From the NCBI RefSeq assembly GCF_963675165.1, contig NC_087377.1:11766632-11830631 (forward strand): a stretch of 64,000 bases of DNA, in the 5' to 3' direction. The notes under the pieces are model-generated. The model searched no databases, was not told where the DNA came from, and saw only the letters and a program-made list of their open reading frames with translations. A program made the translations under genes and the position numbers. This document shows positions 1-12,129 of this stretch, one piece after another (position 1 is the first letter of the stretch; the number at the start of each line of letters is the position of its first letter). The DNA is from Halichondria panicea. Lineage: Eukaryota > Porifera > Demospongiae > Suberitida > Halichondriidae.

Positions 1-620
1 TGTGTGTGTGAGGGGGGAGGGAGACATGTAAACTAGAGCATTGAAGTGCAAACCCTCGGCTGGTAACATGTGATTATAAAGAAACCAGAAGAGTGGTATA
101 ATGCAGTGCATGTAGTAATGTATGTCTAGCAACTCAGGAGCAATAAAACAAACCAAACTGGCCGGAGGCATGCATGCTGAAACATTTAAGAACAGAGCTT
201 TAGTGGTACATAAGACATGCACTGTGGACTAGGTCCTAGTCTAGGATCACAGTAAAGAAGCCTGGAGTCTTAGAGAAGTATGGCTGCTGGAGTAGGATCC
301 CCATGCAGAGTCAGCTAACAGAGAATCAACAAACCAGTCACAATTCTAGCTTTCTATTGTAGTGACCCTTTTCCACTGTTCCTGGTACAGGATCACTTCA
401 GCTGTAAATACGTAGGGTACCTCGAATAAAGGCCACGTACAGTTAGCTAGCTGCACCGTGCAAGTTCAAGCTTCTCGCTTTTATTCTACAACAAAACTGT
501 AACATCGAAATCTGCCACTATTAACTTGTGTGTGGAGGCTATCCATGCTGTAGACACAGTGCTATGGCATCTAGGTGAGTAGACTCACCAAACAGACAAA
601 GAAACCAACGTACTACTATA
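1..620. repeat. duplicated intergenic block, no gene seen
   Basis: No convincing gene. The segment around 31-400 is closely similar to 46855-47240, and its first part also matches 55493-55580, directly downstream of a receptor gene. This suggests that the left window edge is itself the 3' flank of a receptor-type duplication unit. A short TG run sits at 1-11. Confidence 0.6.
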
Positions 621-690
621 CCTATGGCCGCCCACGCGCGCCTCGGGTAATAAGTGGAGTATGCAGATCTACAATGTACATTATCAAAAC

Positions 691-906
691 CGTATAGCGG
701 GTATATTTCGAGGGTATAAATTTTCGCGGATGTGCCTTTAGAAAGATTTTTGCGGATTTAATTTTCGTGGAATAGCGCCTTTTTTGCAGCATGCATGCAT
801 GCATGGAATATTAAATTCACGGTTATAAATGTTCGCGGTTCATGCCTAATCCGCGGCGAAAACCACAAACATTTTTATACTCTCGAAATATACCCTCTAT
901 ACGGTT
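691..906. repeat. MITE-like element with inverted ends
   Basis: The ends read ACCGTATAGCGGGTATATTT on the left and, inverted, the same motif on the right (CTCTATACGGTTT). The interior repeats TTTTCGCGGATTTAATTTTCG and has no coding capacity. Related copies are near 21469-21810, 23988-24170, 43970-44120, 46334-46562 and 47480-47640, so this is a dispersed family. Confidence 0.75.
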
Positions 907-984
907 TGAAATAGTTGTAGGAAACAAGGACACAAAGTGTTTTGGAGCATAATTATGGCTTCTACACATTCCTAACAACTTACC

Positions 985-2225
985 AGGATAGAGTTCAGGA
1001 ATAGATCGACGTGTCTCTTGAACACTCTCTTACCCAGCGACTTGGCAAACACTTTAAAGCTGTGGGAGAAGAATGAGGGGTGAGGGTGTGTGATGTGTGT
1101 GGATATGCTATGTGATTGAGGGTGTAGTGGGGTATGGGATAAAGGTATGTTGTGTAGATTGGGTATACTTTGTACATGTGCATGTGGTATAAATATCCAA
1201 CTGTGGACAGAGAGAGAGAGAAAGTGTTAGAGCAACATTGAACACATGCACTCAAGATACCGTATAGTCACAACACATAATACAACACAAATACTGTACC
1301 AAGCATTACATGTTCTGTGGAATGCACTTCTTACAGTGTCAACTTTTGAGGACATTAATCTGTTTTAGTGAAGAACTGGTGTCTAAGAAATTTCATCCCA
1401 TACACTATCCCTAAAGAAACTGGAGAGCTACTTTCATATATCTTATTCATCTCACCAGTTTGAGCAGTGTCTCCAGGAGGTTGATGTGTTGAGGGTAGTG
1501 TCTGTGTTGTAGTGTCTCAGCACAGAGGGGGAGGAGGGAGGACACTCGGTCACCACACCCACTCACACCACTCAGCTCTCCAAGCACAATAATGAAACTG
1601 GAGAGGGGGGTACAAGATTAGTAAAACTGCCTCAATTTACATCACACAACACATTCACAAGCTGTACTCAACCTTGGATCCACTAGCTAGTGACCACCAC
1701 ATTTACATGTATACCACATGCACATGCAAAGTACCTTATCAAACACATCTTTGTACATGATCAGTACACCTAATCTACACAACATCAACATACCTTTATC
1801 CCATATATACCCCACTACACCCTCAATCACATAGCATATCCACACATATCACACACCCTCACTCTTCTCCCACAGCTCTCCCGGCTTGTGATAGTGTGAG
1901 TCCATACATCCTCCCCTCCTCATTTTGGGGTCACTGAACCACACCGGTACATCTGCTGGTCTGGGTTGTCATGATTACGATGCACCACGCCAAATACAGC
2001 CGGTCCATGATCAATATCAGAGGAGCTGAGGAATGGGGAGGAAGAACAGTAATTGAATTGCTTCTAATCCCAAAACGTATACTGCATGACTATAATTATA
2101 CACATACTCAGGATCACCAGCCTCAGGAGTTCCTTTGCCATGCAGTTGATCCTATCTTACATGGTTTGCCAGCTCCTCTAGGTTAATTAATTGGTCTTCC
2201 AGAGTAATTAACTCTTCATCATCCA
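985..2225 (-). pseudogene. HEAT-repeat-like gene relic, block 1
   Basis: Exon-sized minus-strand pieces recur elsewhere in the window. From high to low coordinate they are: 2125-2220 (LEELANH type), 1870-2035 (contains NPDQQMY.CGS), 1455-1590 (LLPLCAETLQH, INLLETLLKLV) and 990-1060 (LELFLD type). Some are followed by splice-donor-like GTGAGT or GTGAGA. The NPDQQMY piece has an in-frame stop after the CGS motif. The leucine-rich helical pattern suggests HEAT or ARM repeats. The parent protein is not recognised. Matching blocks lie between receptor genes downstream. Confidence 0.5.
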
Positions 2226-2639
2226 TTAATAGTCAATCAAGCAAGCAAGCAGCTGCAATGAGACAAAACAGAGGGTAAAGATCCACTACACAATAAACAT
2301 CAAGTGAGACAGGGATTTAGCTCTGATAAAGGGTCATGCAATCTATAACCATTATTTGATAGACATAAATGATAAAGGGTCATGCAATGTACATAATCAT
2401 TACTGGTTGGCTGGTCTCTGGGAGGAACTCCCTCATAACCACGGAGGCTGACATACACAAAAAATGGTAGTGGGCTCATGTAAAGTGTATCTAGAAAGTG
2501 AAAGCACTAGCGAATGCAGTGATGTCATTGTAATGATGTAATAAAACGTCTCATGCTTCACATGGAGGCTAGGTATCACTGGTCAACTATAGACATGGTT
2601 CAAACACACTAATATATCGACAACACTTCATGGCAATTG

Positions 2640-2960
2640 GTAGAAGAGCTTCCTCCCCTCTACCAGTTTTGCATGTATCTGGCGTTTCTCAAGGAAGCAT
2701 CTTGGGGCCTATGCTTTTCTTAGTCTATATCAATGATCTACCAGAAAAATTAACTTTGAAACTTGTGCAGATGATGCCAAACTAGTTGCCCCCAATAACG
2801 TCTTGCAGTGATCATACAATTATACTATTTTCGTTTATCTATGGTCCGTCCAACGAAGGCCAACCAAGTTTATCCTAGGAGGCTACACCAGAACAACAGA
2901 CTACAAAACTCGCCTCACTAAACTCAATATGCTCAATGGTTTGAGCTCCAAGACATTAGT
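2640..2960 (+). mobile_element. non-LTR retrotransposon RT fragment
   Basis: Near 2666-2745 the translation contains GVSQGSILGPMLFLVYINDL, followed after a frameshift by C-A-D-D-A-K-L. These are the conserved reverse transcriptase motifs around the catalytic (Y/F)xDD of Jockey/CR1/RTE-type LINEs. Further on (about 2855-2935) comes RRPTKFILGGY..DYKTRLTKLN, typical of the region after the RT core in the same elements. The intervening part is missing, so it is a dead, internally deleted fragment. Confidence 0.8.
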
Positions 2961-4069
2961 GAAGTGTCTTAAATATACTCGCCAGATAATGTAGAGCTGA
3001 GTACACATCTATGTACTCACCTCCAATCTAGCTCGTAGCTGGTCAAGACCAATTGCTCCTCTCCGAGATGATCAGTCAGCTCCTTCCATGTTGAGCAACT
3101 CTTCATCCATTGGTAAATCACTCCCATTAAGCATCCAGCATTGTCATTGCAACACGTATCTTCAATCTATAGTGGTCCAGGAGAAAATATGGGTAGTATG
3201 ATTAAATTAACTAACAACGTATTTATTACTAGCACTTATACTTTGCAAGTATAAAGCTTAAGGTGTGACAAAACAATGGTTAATCACATCAGCACAATGT
3301 AACAGGATTGCAAAATAAAACCACATGCAGCCAGTTAGGTCCCATAATACGGTTTCTTACTGGGTATGTATAGTGTAAATTGTTTCGCGTTAGAATAATG
3401 AGTACGTCTTTTCTCCACATACAAAAACAATTATGAGCAAACAAGTAACAAACTTGACAACATCAATAAATATATAGTAAATTATCAGTACAGACACTAA
3501 TCACTTAGACACTTGGATCCTTGTGTATACCACATGCACATCTACAAAAGTAAGTGACCCCTTATCACACACATGATCAGTACACCTAATCTACAACATC
3601 AACATACCTTTATCCCATACCCCACTACACCCTCAATCACATTAGCATATCCACACACATCACACACCCTCACTCTCTCCCACGGCTCTCCTGGCTTGTG
3701 AGAGTCCATACATCCTCCCCTCCTCATTTTGGGGGCCAGTGAACCACACGAGTACATCTGCTGGTCTGGGTTGTCATGGACACGATGCACCACCTTAAAT
3801 ACACCCGGTCCAGGATCAATACCAGTGGAGCTGAGGAAGGAGGGGGAAGAACGAATATAATTTGCTTCTTATCAAAGTGTATTGCACATCTTTTAAACAG
3901 CTGGTTCAGGTAGTAAAACAGTCGAAAGAGCTTTAAGCGCTCAATGTACAACAGTATTGATTACGAAGCAGCAGCTTACAAGGTTAGAGAAAGAGATAGA
4001 GAACTTTGAGTGCTGTAGAAGTGAAGTAAAGATAGAGATAATGTATAGTGGTCACCCATGCATGGTACC

Positions 4070-4275
4070 GTATTACTAAAATATTTTGCTGGTGAAAACC
4101 CTTTTGCGAATGAGCCAAATCAGCAGAAAATTTGACCCTAACTATTGCGTTCTGGCAAGGATCGTGTGTATTTATTTAGGTTTTGCGGATTTATTGTTGC
4201 GGATTGATCAACCATCGCAAAGTTCACAAATGTTTGATGCATGCTTGCAAAACATTCTAGTAATAGTTATACGGT
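4070..4275. repeat. dispersed repeat with inverted ends
   Basis: The segment starts near GTACCGTATTACTAAAATATTT and ends in ATTCTAGTAATAGTTATACGGTA, which is roughly its inverse. Part of it reappears inverted near 63765-63845. An open frame here (4086-4277) is judged incidental. Confidence 0.55.
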
Positions 4276-4404
4276 AGTTAGTGGTCACCCACAACTTGAT
4301 GATCTGTTACAGAACACAAAGGATTCGGAATTAAGGTGATACACTTTATACTAGCTAAACTGTAACAGGTTTGCAAAATACAACCACAGCCAGCTAGGTC
4401 CCAT

Positions 4405-4580
4405 AATACAGTGCAGCTAGTATCTTTAAAGGTTTTTTAAGGGGCCTTTATACTTGTAGTGTTGTTTTCACACAGTCAGCTAGTGAAAAAAGAGCACGAC
4501 TATTCTCCACATACAATGAAAAGGTAATAATGAGCTGAGCAAATTTTACAATCTTGAAAACACACTTCAAATTATCAGCA
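4405..4580. repeat. inverted duplicate of 7085-7245
   Basis: Sequence with AGTATCTTTAAAGG, ACTTGTAGTGTTGTTTTCAC and CACGACTATTCTCCACATAC is present in reverse complement at 7085-7245. It adjoins the HEAT-like relic at 4585. Confidence 0.65.
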
Positions 4581-5639
4581 CAGTCTACAGTCTGTACAGT
4601 GTCTCACCACAGGCCTTGGTGACGCTGGTGAGAGCAGCAGCTGTCCCTTGTCTAACTGAGGGTATGCTGTCCTCAAGGTTGGCAAAGAACAGTAGGAACA
4701 GTTCATCCAGCCACAATCTGAGGAGAGTAGGGGAACACCAACAGCCAGCAGTCAGTACTCTATAATGAAGTACAGTACAATTGATCGGAGCACAAAATCA
4801 AACAATTTTATGCCCTCAAATAAAAGTTTCTGTTATATTTGCGTTGCATGTTTTTATGGAGCCAAAAAAACGCAAACTAAACGGTAGCGTATTATTCATA
4901 AATGCACCGTAATTACGTATAATTATTGTCCTATGGAGAAATTGCTGAGGTAGCAATATTATTCTGTACGTAGCTATAGCTAGTAACTTTACTAGTGTGT
5001 GTCCAGGGGCACATGGGCACATGAAAAGCAATGGGGAGACTGCAGAATTAACTCAATACATTGTATATGCAAGGCTGGAAGAAGAGAAAGTTGGCAGTAA
5101 CGAATGTTCTACTCAAACTATAACCTCCAAACAAAAGGAAAACCTCTCTATCATATCTAAACGATAATAATTGTAGGTGTTTGTAAATGGTAAGCATCAG
5201 TCAATCAATAAACACAATCTGTACTAGGGTGGGTAGATTTGGTAAAGGCCTAAGAATAATAAGCAACAATCACTCTGCATGATCCAAACAGACGGTAAAG
5301 ACCCACTATACTAAAAACATTAAGTGAGACAACAATTAGGGTCGAACTGCATGCATGTGTGTGTATGGGGAGGGGGGTAGTAATAAGTCAATAAATGCAT
5401 TAAAATGAAACAAAGGAAGATTCATGTTTGCCTGTTTACGTAAATGTTGTTAGAATGAATAGCTTGTATACAGTCCCACTTACTCATTACCACTAGATTT
5501 ACCACATGCCAATCTAATGTAGTGACTGCATACTCACCAGCCTTAGGAGTTCCTTTGCCAGTTGCTCCTCGTGATAGCCCCATGTATCATAATTATGGTT
5601 TCTTATTTACGAATCCTGCAAAATTCACTAAAATGTTGG

Positions 5640-6333
5640 TGACTCGGCCACCTACATTCTTCATAGAGCATAATTTCTGCCAATTACCTTATAGTGGGTA
5701 TATAGCAGGCTATTGTCGTATGGTGGAAATTTTCGTATCAGTGGTTACAAAATGAAATTATGTTCAACGTCACCATCCTGACCTGTACGAATACAAATGG
5801 TAGTTTGTATGAACATTTGAACCAACAAAAATTATCCGCTATACAGTATACCAGTTGTTTCAAACCAAATTTTAACCAAATTTTAACATGTATCCCATAA
5901 TCTGGCCACACAACATTGTGAAACCCTAGTTGTTACATAAGCTACAAGAATACACTCTGGAAACACTCTGATCATAAGTTGTTTTTCTTTTACCATTACC
6001 TACATGTATATGCTTTATAGAGCATAATTTCTGCCAATAGCGGGTTATTTTCGCATGGTGGAAATGTTCGTATCAGTGGTTACAAAATTAAAACTGCGAA
6101 ATTGCTCATAATTATGTTCAACGTCACCATCCTGACCTGTACGAATACAAATGGGTAGTTTGTATGAAAAATTTGCACCCACGAAAATTACCCGCTATAC
6201 AGTACTAGTTGTTTCAAACCAAATTTTTAAATGTGTATCCCATAATCTGATTTATAGAGGCCACACAACATTGTGAAACCCTAGCTGTTACATAAGCTAC
6301 AAGAATACACTCTGGAAACACTTTGAGTATTAG
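5640..6333. repeat. direct duplication of an about 310-bp unit
   Basis: Two head-to-tail copies are at about 5668-5975 and 6017-6333. Both carry GGTGGAAATTTTCGTATCAG-like sequence, the segment CAACGTCACCATCCTGACCT and the tail CACTCTGGAAACACT. Each contains degenerate ends of the ACCGTATAGCGGGT element family. Confidence 0.7.
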
Positions 6334-6990
6334 TTAGACCATGTGTAGTAGGTTTCTTAGCTGGATAGTAAACCTGAGGGAGTGTAGTGGCTGAGGCAAG
6401 CCTCTAATTGACGGAGGCGCAGCCAGGACAATTAGTGGCTTGCAGAAGCCACTAATCACTCCCAGGGTTACTATCCAGCTAAGAAGCCATGGTCTATCTC
6501 GCTTAGAAAATGCATTTTTGTGGGTACTAGTTAGAGCCCTGCTAGCAGTTCACTAACTCAGATTAGAAAAAATTTGCATATTCAAGCTTTGAAGTGGCCA
6601 CTGCTAATGAGGTGTCTATCCAACTAAGAAACCTGCTAAGCAGGTCACTATCTGAGTTAGTGACCTGCTAGCGGGGCTCTAACTAGTACCCACAAAAATG
6701 CATTTTCTAAGTGAGATAGACCATGTGTAGTAGGTTTCTTAGCTGGATAGTAACCCTGGGAGTGATTAGTGGCTTCTGCAAGCCACTAATTGTCCTGGCT
6801 GCGCCTCCGTCAATTAGTGACTTGCCTCAGCCACTACACTCCCTCAGGTTTACTATCCAGCTAAGAAACCTACTACACATGGTCTAACTAATACTTAGTG
6901 ACCTGCTAGCAGGTTTCTTAGTTGGATAGACACCTCATTAGCAGTGGCCACTTCAAAGCTTGAATATGCAAATATTTTCTAATCATAATT
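6326..6990. repeat. large composite foldback
   Basis: The left arm begins ATTAGTTAGACCATGTGTAG and runs to about 6530. The right arm, from about 6710 to 6895, is its near-exact reverse complement and ends CTACTACACATGGTCTAACT. A second nested pair (about 6545-6655 and 6893-6985) shares GGTGTCTATCCAACTAAGAA in opposite orientation. No transposase is present, so it is likely a nonautonomous foldback transposon or an inverted tandem of one. Confidence 0.8.
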
Positions 6991-7084
6991 AAGTAGTTTT
7001 CTTTAAAGAGGTGGCCTTACCTCAGAAGCATTAATAAATCTTATGTGTGTTTTAACAATTTAAGAATGATTGTCCAACCCAACT

Positions 7085-7245
7085 GTGCTGATAATTTGAG
7101 GTGTACTGTCAAGATTGAATTGTTTGCTCAGCTCATTCATTGTATGTGGAGAATAGTCGTGCTCTTTGTTCACTAGCTGACGTGTGAAAACAACACTACA
7201 AGTATGAAAGCTCCATTAAGAAACCTTTGAAGATACTAGCTGCAC
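7085..7245. repeat. inverted copy of 4405-4580
   Basis: This is the reverse complement of the segment beside the 4.6 kb HEAT-like piece (see that entry). It ends at GATACTAGCTGCACT and abuts the retroelement fragment at 7270. Confidence 0.65.
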
Positions 7246-7269
7246 TGACCACGCGAACAGTGGACAAAA

Positions 7270-7490
7270 AAGTGGTTGACTGTTTGTATACCTTAGCTGG
7301 GGTGAAAGGTGCTCCCATCCCAACAATTGATCATGGGCCATCTCTTTGATACTATACTCTTGCAGCAAATTTTTGCACAGATTCTAGTCGTTTGACCTGG
7401 ATCTCATAGCAAGGGTCCCACAGAGTGGAACAGTATAGTCCAGAATAGGCAATACTAATGATTTGTATACAGCTGATTTAAAGCACACTA
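7270..7490 (-). mobile_element. non-LTR retrotransposon RT C-terminal fragment
   Basis: The minus strand reads YKSLVLPILDYTV, then after a one-base frame change QVKRLESVQKFAARV. This matches the thumb/C-terminal signature of LINE-type reverse transcriptases (YKSLVLPxLDYxxxxWDP...IxxLExVQKxAAR). It is shifted and truncated, so inactive. It may derive from the same family as 2640-2960, since the RRPTKFIL motif there normally follows this one. Confidence 0.7.
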
Positions 7491-8194
7491 AATTAGTCTC
7501 GAGGCCAGACTCCTCCTTAGGCTAAATACAGGAATATTCCAATGATAGCTACAACATAGCCTGAAAACATTTAAACCCAGTTCTCCATACTCTGAATGGG
7601 TACATGCATGTAGTATTGTAATGTGTGTGTTCTCACTGATGTACTGGTGCATGCAGTGTATACTGTTTTGTATTAAGAAAGGAGGAAATAAATCAACTTT
7701 TTCTCGTGAATGTCTTTCCCCCTCGGCCTCATAGGCCAAGGAATACACTTAAAGTGTTTACAGCAGAGTCTAACAACACCTATAGTTGAAGTGTCTTAGA
7801 GAAACCTTATCACTGAAGATAAGCTAACCCCAACATACCACAAACAGACAATCGTTCTTCTTATAATAACTATCCCATGAGAATGAACAACAACTGTTAC
7901 AGGCATCATGCACTAGCAAACAACGTGTGTGTACAGTAACAGTTACACATGCATGCATGCATTTATAAACAACCAGACTACTTCACTTCATAGTCAAACG
8001 TAACATGTCATATACTAACTGCATTCATAACAGGAACCATGTATTTGCCCACCTATAGAGACACATGCTACAGTACCAATTTATTATTATAAATTGCTCA
8101 ATCTGGATAAGGACCTAATGTAGGGAACAATCATTATCTAGACAGCTGGCATTGTGTCAAGTGTGTTGATTGTCATGTGCTGAAAGCCTTGTTG
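7491..8194. other. no gene recognised
   Basis: AT-rich sequence without a supported coding region. It holds short simple stretches such as CATGCATGCATGCA near 7950. The open frame at 7488-7748 has no recognisable domain. Confidence 0.4.
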
Positions 8195-8600
8195 TGTACG
8201 TGTACAAGCGAGGTATATGGTATAGTGTGTTTGTGTGTTTATCCAGTCTGTGTGTTTGTGTGTGTAGACTGCTACTGTAACAGCTGCTCAACGATAAATG
8301 AAGTGCAGTAAAAGTTTCTATAGGCTTCTAGTCTGTTCTTGGATGGCAGATTTGCAAAAATGCTTCGTTCTGTTAATAACTTAGCTATTCTAGTTAGCTC
8401 TGCACAACATTAACCTCAATCATGCAACTATACTAGACGATAAAAAAATAGCCGCTTATACTAATAGGATTGGCCATGCAAAGAATCATACAAGAAATTA
8501 TATCGTCTGTCTGTCTCTCTATGTATTCTGAGTCTACTCACCTGGATACGATAGCACTGTGTTTATACCATGGATAGCCTCAATATAACAAGGTAGTAGT
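8195..8600. repeat. dispersed repeat copy (TGTGTG...CTGCTACAGCTGC family)
   Basis: A GT-rich start is followed by GTAGACTGCTACTGTAACAG and CTATAGGCTTCTAGTC. The same order occurs at 12490-12860 and 46136-46790, and inverted at 12130-12420, 20990-21480 and 41820-42290. It has no protein of its own. Confidence 0.65.
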
Positions 8601-8989
8601 TTTAAATTTGATGTTAAAGCTTCGTTGTCGAATAAAAGCGAGCAAAAGCTAAGAAGCTAAAAAGCTCGAGCCTGCACGTTGGCCTAGATGTACACGTGGC
8701 TTTGACTCGAGGCTGTAGACTCACTAAACCTCAAATTAACGCCAAGGGTTTTCACTTCAGTGCTCTATAGTTATGTTCAATTAACACCAGCAGACACTAT
8801 CTGTTCCTTGGATAAGCATGCAGTGATCAAGTAAAAGTGATTTAAGACGTCGATCGATGTAATGTTAATGGACAAGCCCTAACTAATAAACTTTCTTGAT
8901 GTGTTCAACATGTAAGCTGAGTGATCGTGACTGAACTCCAGGGATAAACTAATACCATGCAAATACAGGTTAAAGTAATTTCATGTACA

Positions 8990-9700
8990 ACAGTGCAGCT
9001 TGCAGCCTAGAGAGTAAAAAAACGCAAATTTGCTGGTATTGGTACATAAATGTAAATATCTCATAAATGTGAATATCTTGTGATGGGAACATTTCTAAGA
9101 AATTTTGCTGAGATAAGGGAATACTCTAAAATATACTCAAAATTGTTTCCATGGAAACCAAAGGTGGTGTGTATGTGGTGGTTTATATAAGAGCTAAATG
9201 ATCTATAGTGGACAATCGCTTAGCGATGGAAAAGACCAACCGTTGTCGGCTAAGGTAAGGGAACTCTGGTACAACATTCCTGAATAGTTTATCTAACATA
9301 TGCATGGTTTCGTAAAGTTTACATATGTACACAAACTGATTACTACTCAATTATCGAGTTTTTTGGGTGCCTTTTCGCTTAGCGATGGAAGTCAAGTAAA
9401 TTTGTCGGCTAAGGTCTAATTGTTTTTGCACATTAATTTTTAATAAATTTTCTATCTTTTGATACAATAATTTGTCCAGAAATACTTTAGTTCCAGAGAT
9501 ATTTGATTTTACACACATCTCTTTACGATCACCCTCATTTTCACCTAAAATGATTTTCCACTACAACAACTTTTGGGGAAATATTTTAGAATAATGTTGT
9601 AGCTTATTCATTCACCTATAAAATGGTATCAGCACAATTTCTTAGAAATATTACAACTATTCACCCTATCGTGGTATTTTACTCTCTAGGCTGCAAGCAC
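8990..9700. mobile_element. TIR element, about 710 bp, noncoding
   Basis: The left end is CAGTGCAGCTTGCAGCCTAG. The right end is its inverse (CTAGGCTGCAAGCACTG), so the termini form inverted repeats of about 27 bp with a few differences. The interior has two copies of TCGCTTAGCGATGGAA, each followed by GTCGGCTAAGG. No transposase frame is present, so it is nonautonomous. Confidence 0.75.
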
Positions 9701-10883
9701 TGTATTAACTACTAAAAACCCTACCACACACCTAGTGCTTGTTGTATTGATTAAAAGGGCGTGGAGGTGCCAGGGGTTTTCAAGTAGCTTACTAAAGCCC
9801 CGGTTACACCACACCTAATCTGGATTGAATCCAATCTTCTAATTGCCTATTTTGCTACGAAAGAGAACTAGTCTATAGATCTAAGCCAGAATAGCTCACA
9901 GTTGAAAGACCAATTTGTTTTGCCCGGCTTGCCTACTAGCTAGCTAACTGCAGCAAGATCTGGAAGAGAAGGGGGTGCTCAGCTAGACAATCAGGTACAC
10001 TTTGTGTACAATCTCAGATAGAAAAAGGGGGTGCTTGAGCACCATGAGCCCCCCCTGGCTACGCCCCTGGGTCAATGTCCAGGAGCTTGAACACCGTGTT
10101 TGTAAAAGCCTATAAGTTGAACCAAAAAACTGCCGCATTAATTATCTGCCTCAACTAAACAGCACACATTCAATTCAGTAACACTGTAGAGGAAGCAATT
10201 AATGCTATATACACTTTTAGTTTAAAACACTCAAGCCATAAATTAGCCTCGATCCCAGGCCGCACTTCATCAGGGAAGTGGGCCTGGTATCGACTGCTTG
10301 TACGTGCGCTAATCTCACCCTGGTATCTGCATTGCCATGGGGGCTTTGGATAACATCGTATATGCTCAGTAAAACAATGACGTCACAACGAACGGAAGTG
10401 GATTGAAGTAAGTAGATAGAAAGTTCCATTGAAGGTTTCTAGCCCCTCTGACAGTATTGTGATAGCTACCCTTAGCCTGCTATGTTAACAAAAGACTCAC
10501 AGCCTGCAACACGCCCATTTAACAACTAATGGTGAAAGTCTACTATACTACTGCTACTGACTCTGATCAGAAAGAAAATAGCTGTACAACAAACCTACAG
10601 CTCTGTCTCTAGCTAGCTAGCTAGCTATAGCTCTGTGTATGACTTTTAATATTTTGTCAGGATTATTTTCTCTGATAAATTGGAAATTTTACGGGACCAA
10701 TAATTGTGCGCATGCGCAAGCAGTCAGTAGCAAGCCTTCTCTTCTCTTCAGGGGAGGCCAGTGAAGGAGTCTAGCTATAGCTCTGGGGTATATATATGGA
10801 GCAAATTTTTTTAAGGAAATATATAGTCCACAGAAGGCCATTTACTAAAGATTAATTACTAAAACATCAGTGATTAGTCACTA
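9701..10883. other. no gene; scattered short elements
   Basis: There is no supported gene. The interval contains a short hairpin of the CCTCGATCCCAGGCC family near 10235-10290 and a perfect TGCGCATGCGCA palindrome near 10707-10718, which resembles an NRF-1 type site. A GGGGGTGC/CTGGCTACGCCCCTGG patch near 10020-10070 is also present. Confidence 0.45.
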
Positions 10884-11372
10884 GGCCTTGCCCAATTATG
10901 CTGGCATAATTTTGAGACTAATAGGTGGGTGGAGCATTAAGCATATGCCAGCCTAATAGGTAAAAAATTATTAGCCTATAGGCAATTTTACCAAATTTTG
11001 TATTTATAGAAGCACTAAGCCTCAATAGCATGAGTAATGCTAATAGTTGATCTTTAACTTCTGAGCACATGGTCCACATGGTGGCTAGATTGGCTAGTAG
11101 TAGTGGCTACAAGTATATACTATGGAAGGTGCTAGTAGTACTACATCATGTACTAGATCATGCAGTTGACTATTTTCTATCATCAATATAGTTCCTTAGA
11201 AGATTTTATAGAAGCGTGGAATGTTGCAGTATAATTCTTGTTAATTATTTTTTATTGAGACTAATAGGTAATAATTAAGTACAATGCATGAGACTTGGAG
11301 ACTAGACTAATAGGCAACTGTGTGGCTTCTGCACATAACTAATTGACCATTAATTTTGGGCAAGGCCTAATT
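10884..11372. mobile_element. TIR element related to 16555-16920
   Basis: The ends are AGGCCTTGCCCAATTATGC and the inverse TTTTGGGCAAGGCCTAATTATG. The interior has repeated CATAAT/CTAATAGG words like the element in the intron at 16555. It is nonautonomous. Confidence 0.65.
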
Positions 11373-11403
11373 ATGAATCCTACAGAGTGTGGTGGCTTCA
11401 CAG

Positions 11404-11540
11404 AGGAGGTATGACATGCAGGAGTAATAGTCTAATTATAAGACTTGATTAGCTTACTCAGTATTAATAAACCTAGGCCCACTGAACGGAATGTAATTAC
11501 AGCTCTCAATCAAGCCTAATTACTCCTGCCTGTTGTACCC
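11404..11540. repeat. short TIR element
   Basis: AGGAGTAATAGTCTAATTAT on the left pairs with ATCAAGCCTAATTACTCCTG on the right. A single arm of the same element is seen at 20520-20570. Confidence 0.65.
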
Positions 11541-12129
11541 CCTCTGGTTGGCTTCACCTATTTAACTTGTGCACTCCTGATACAACTAAGAGACCTAGCT
11601 ACTATACACCTACTCTAAAGACAAGATACAAGCTTCCTACTTTAGCCTGACACTTTTTCTTAATCAGAGGAATGGGAAAACTTACGACTCGATTGCTATG
11701 TAGATAGGAACGGGTGCGCTATTTATAGATTATCTCTTTGTACAACTATATCATGAAGCATCGTGGGTGCTGATGTCTGTGCTAAAGCTTTATGGCATGA
11801 AGCTACTAGTTATTACATATCCCTTTACCGTTCAATCGCAACCGTGGGGAAAAGGGTTATCACTTTAGTTTGAATTTGAATTTGTGGTCAGCCCAACCCA
11901 CCAACTTAGCTTGATTTGATCGCCGCTCCCCCCCCCAATGAAGACTTGGCTTAGAAGTAGTCTCGAATTCCAGCCTCTTTGTAAGACGAATTTGGGGAGG
12001 GCGTGGCCAGACTAGCTTAGAAGATGGGCTCCGTTGTTGTTGTAATATTTACAACAATTTGACCTGCACATAATTATTACATTTAATGCAGTAGGAATTG
12101 ATGTCTGACCATGATTGTTGCTAAGTGGG
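11541..12129. other. no gene recognised
   Basis: No open frame, domain or clear repeat structure could be supported in this stretch apart from an AT-rich background and a poly-C run near 11925. Confidence 0.4.

Larger units (their letters stand above)
3030..5580 (-). pseudogene. HEAT-repeat-like gene relic, block 2
   Basis: Minus-strand exon-like pieces are at 5543-5575, 4585-4715, 3665-3835 and 3030-3110. The 4585-4715 piece gives NLEDSIPSVRQG, AAALTSVTKACGETLY, a typical HEAT-type paired-helix pattern. The 3665-3835 piece reads NPDQQMYSCGSLAPKMRRGG without a stop and is better preserved than the 1.9 kb copy. Spacing sequence at 5050-5165 recurs near 43080-43205 and 52855-52930. No continuous gene model can be made, so these are duplicated remnants or scattered exons of an unrecognised gene. 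Confidence 0.5.
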
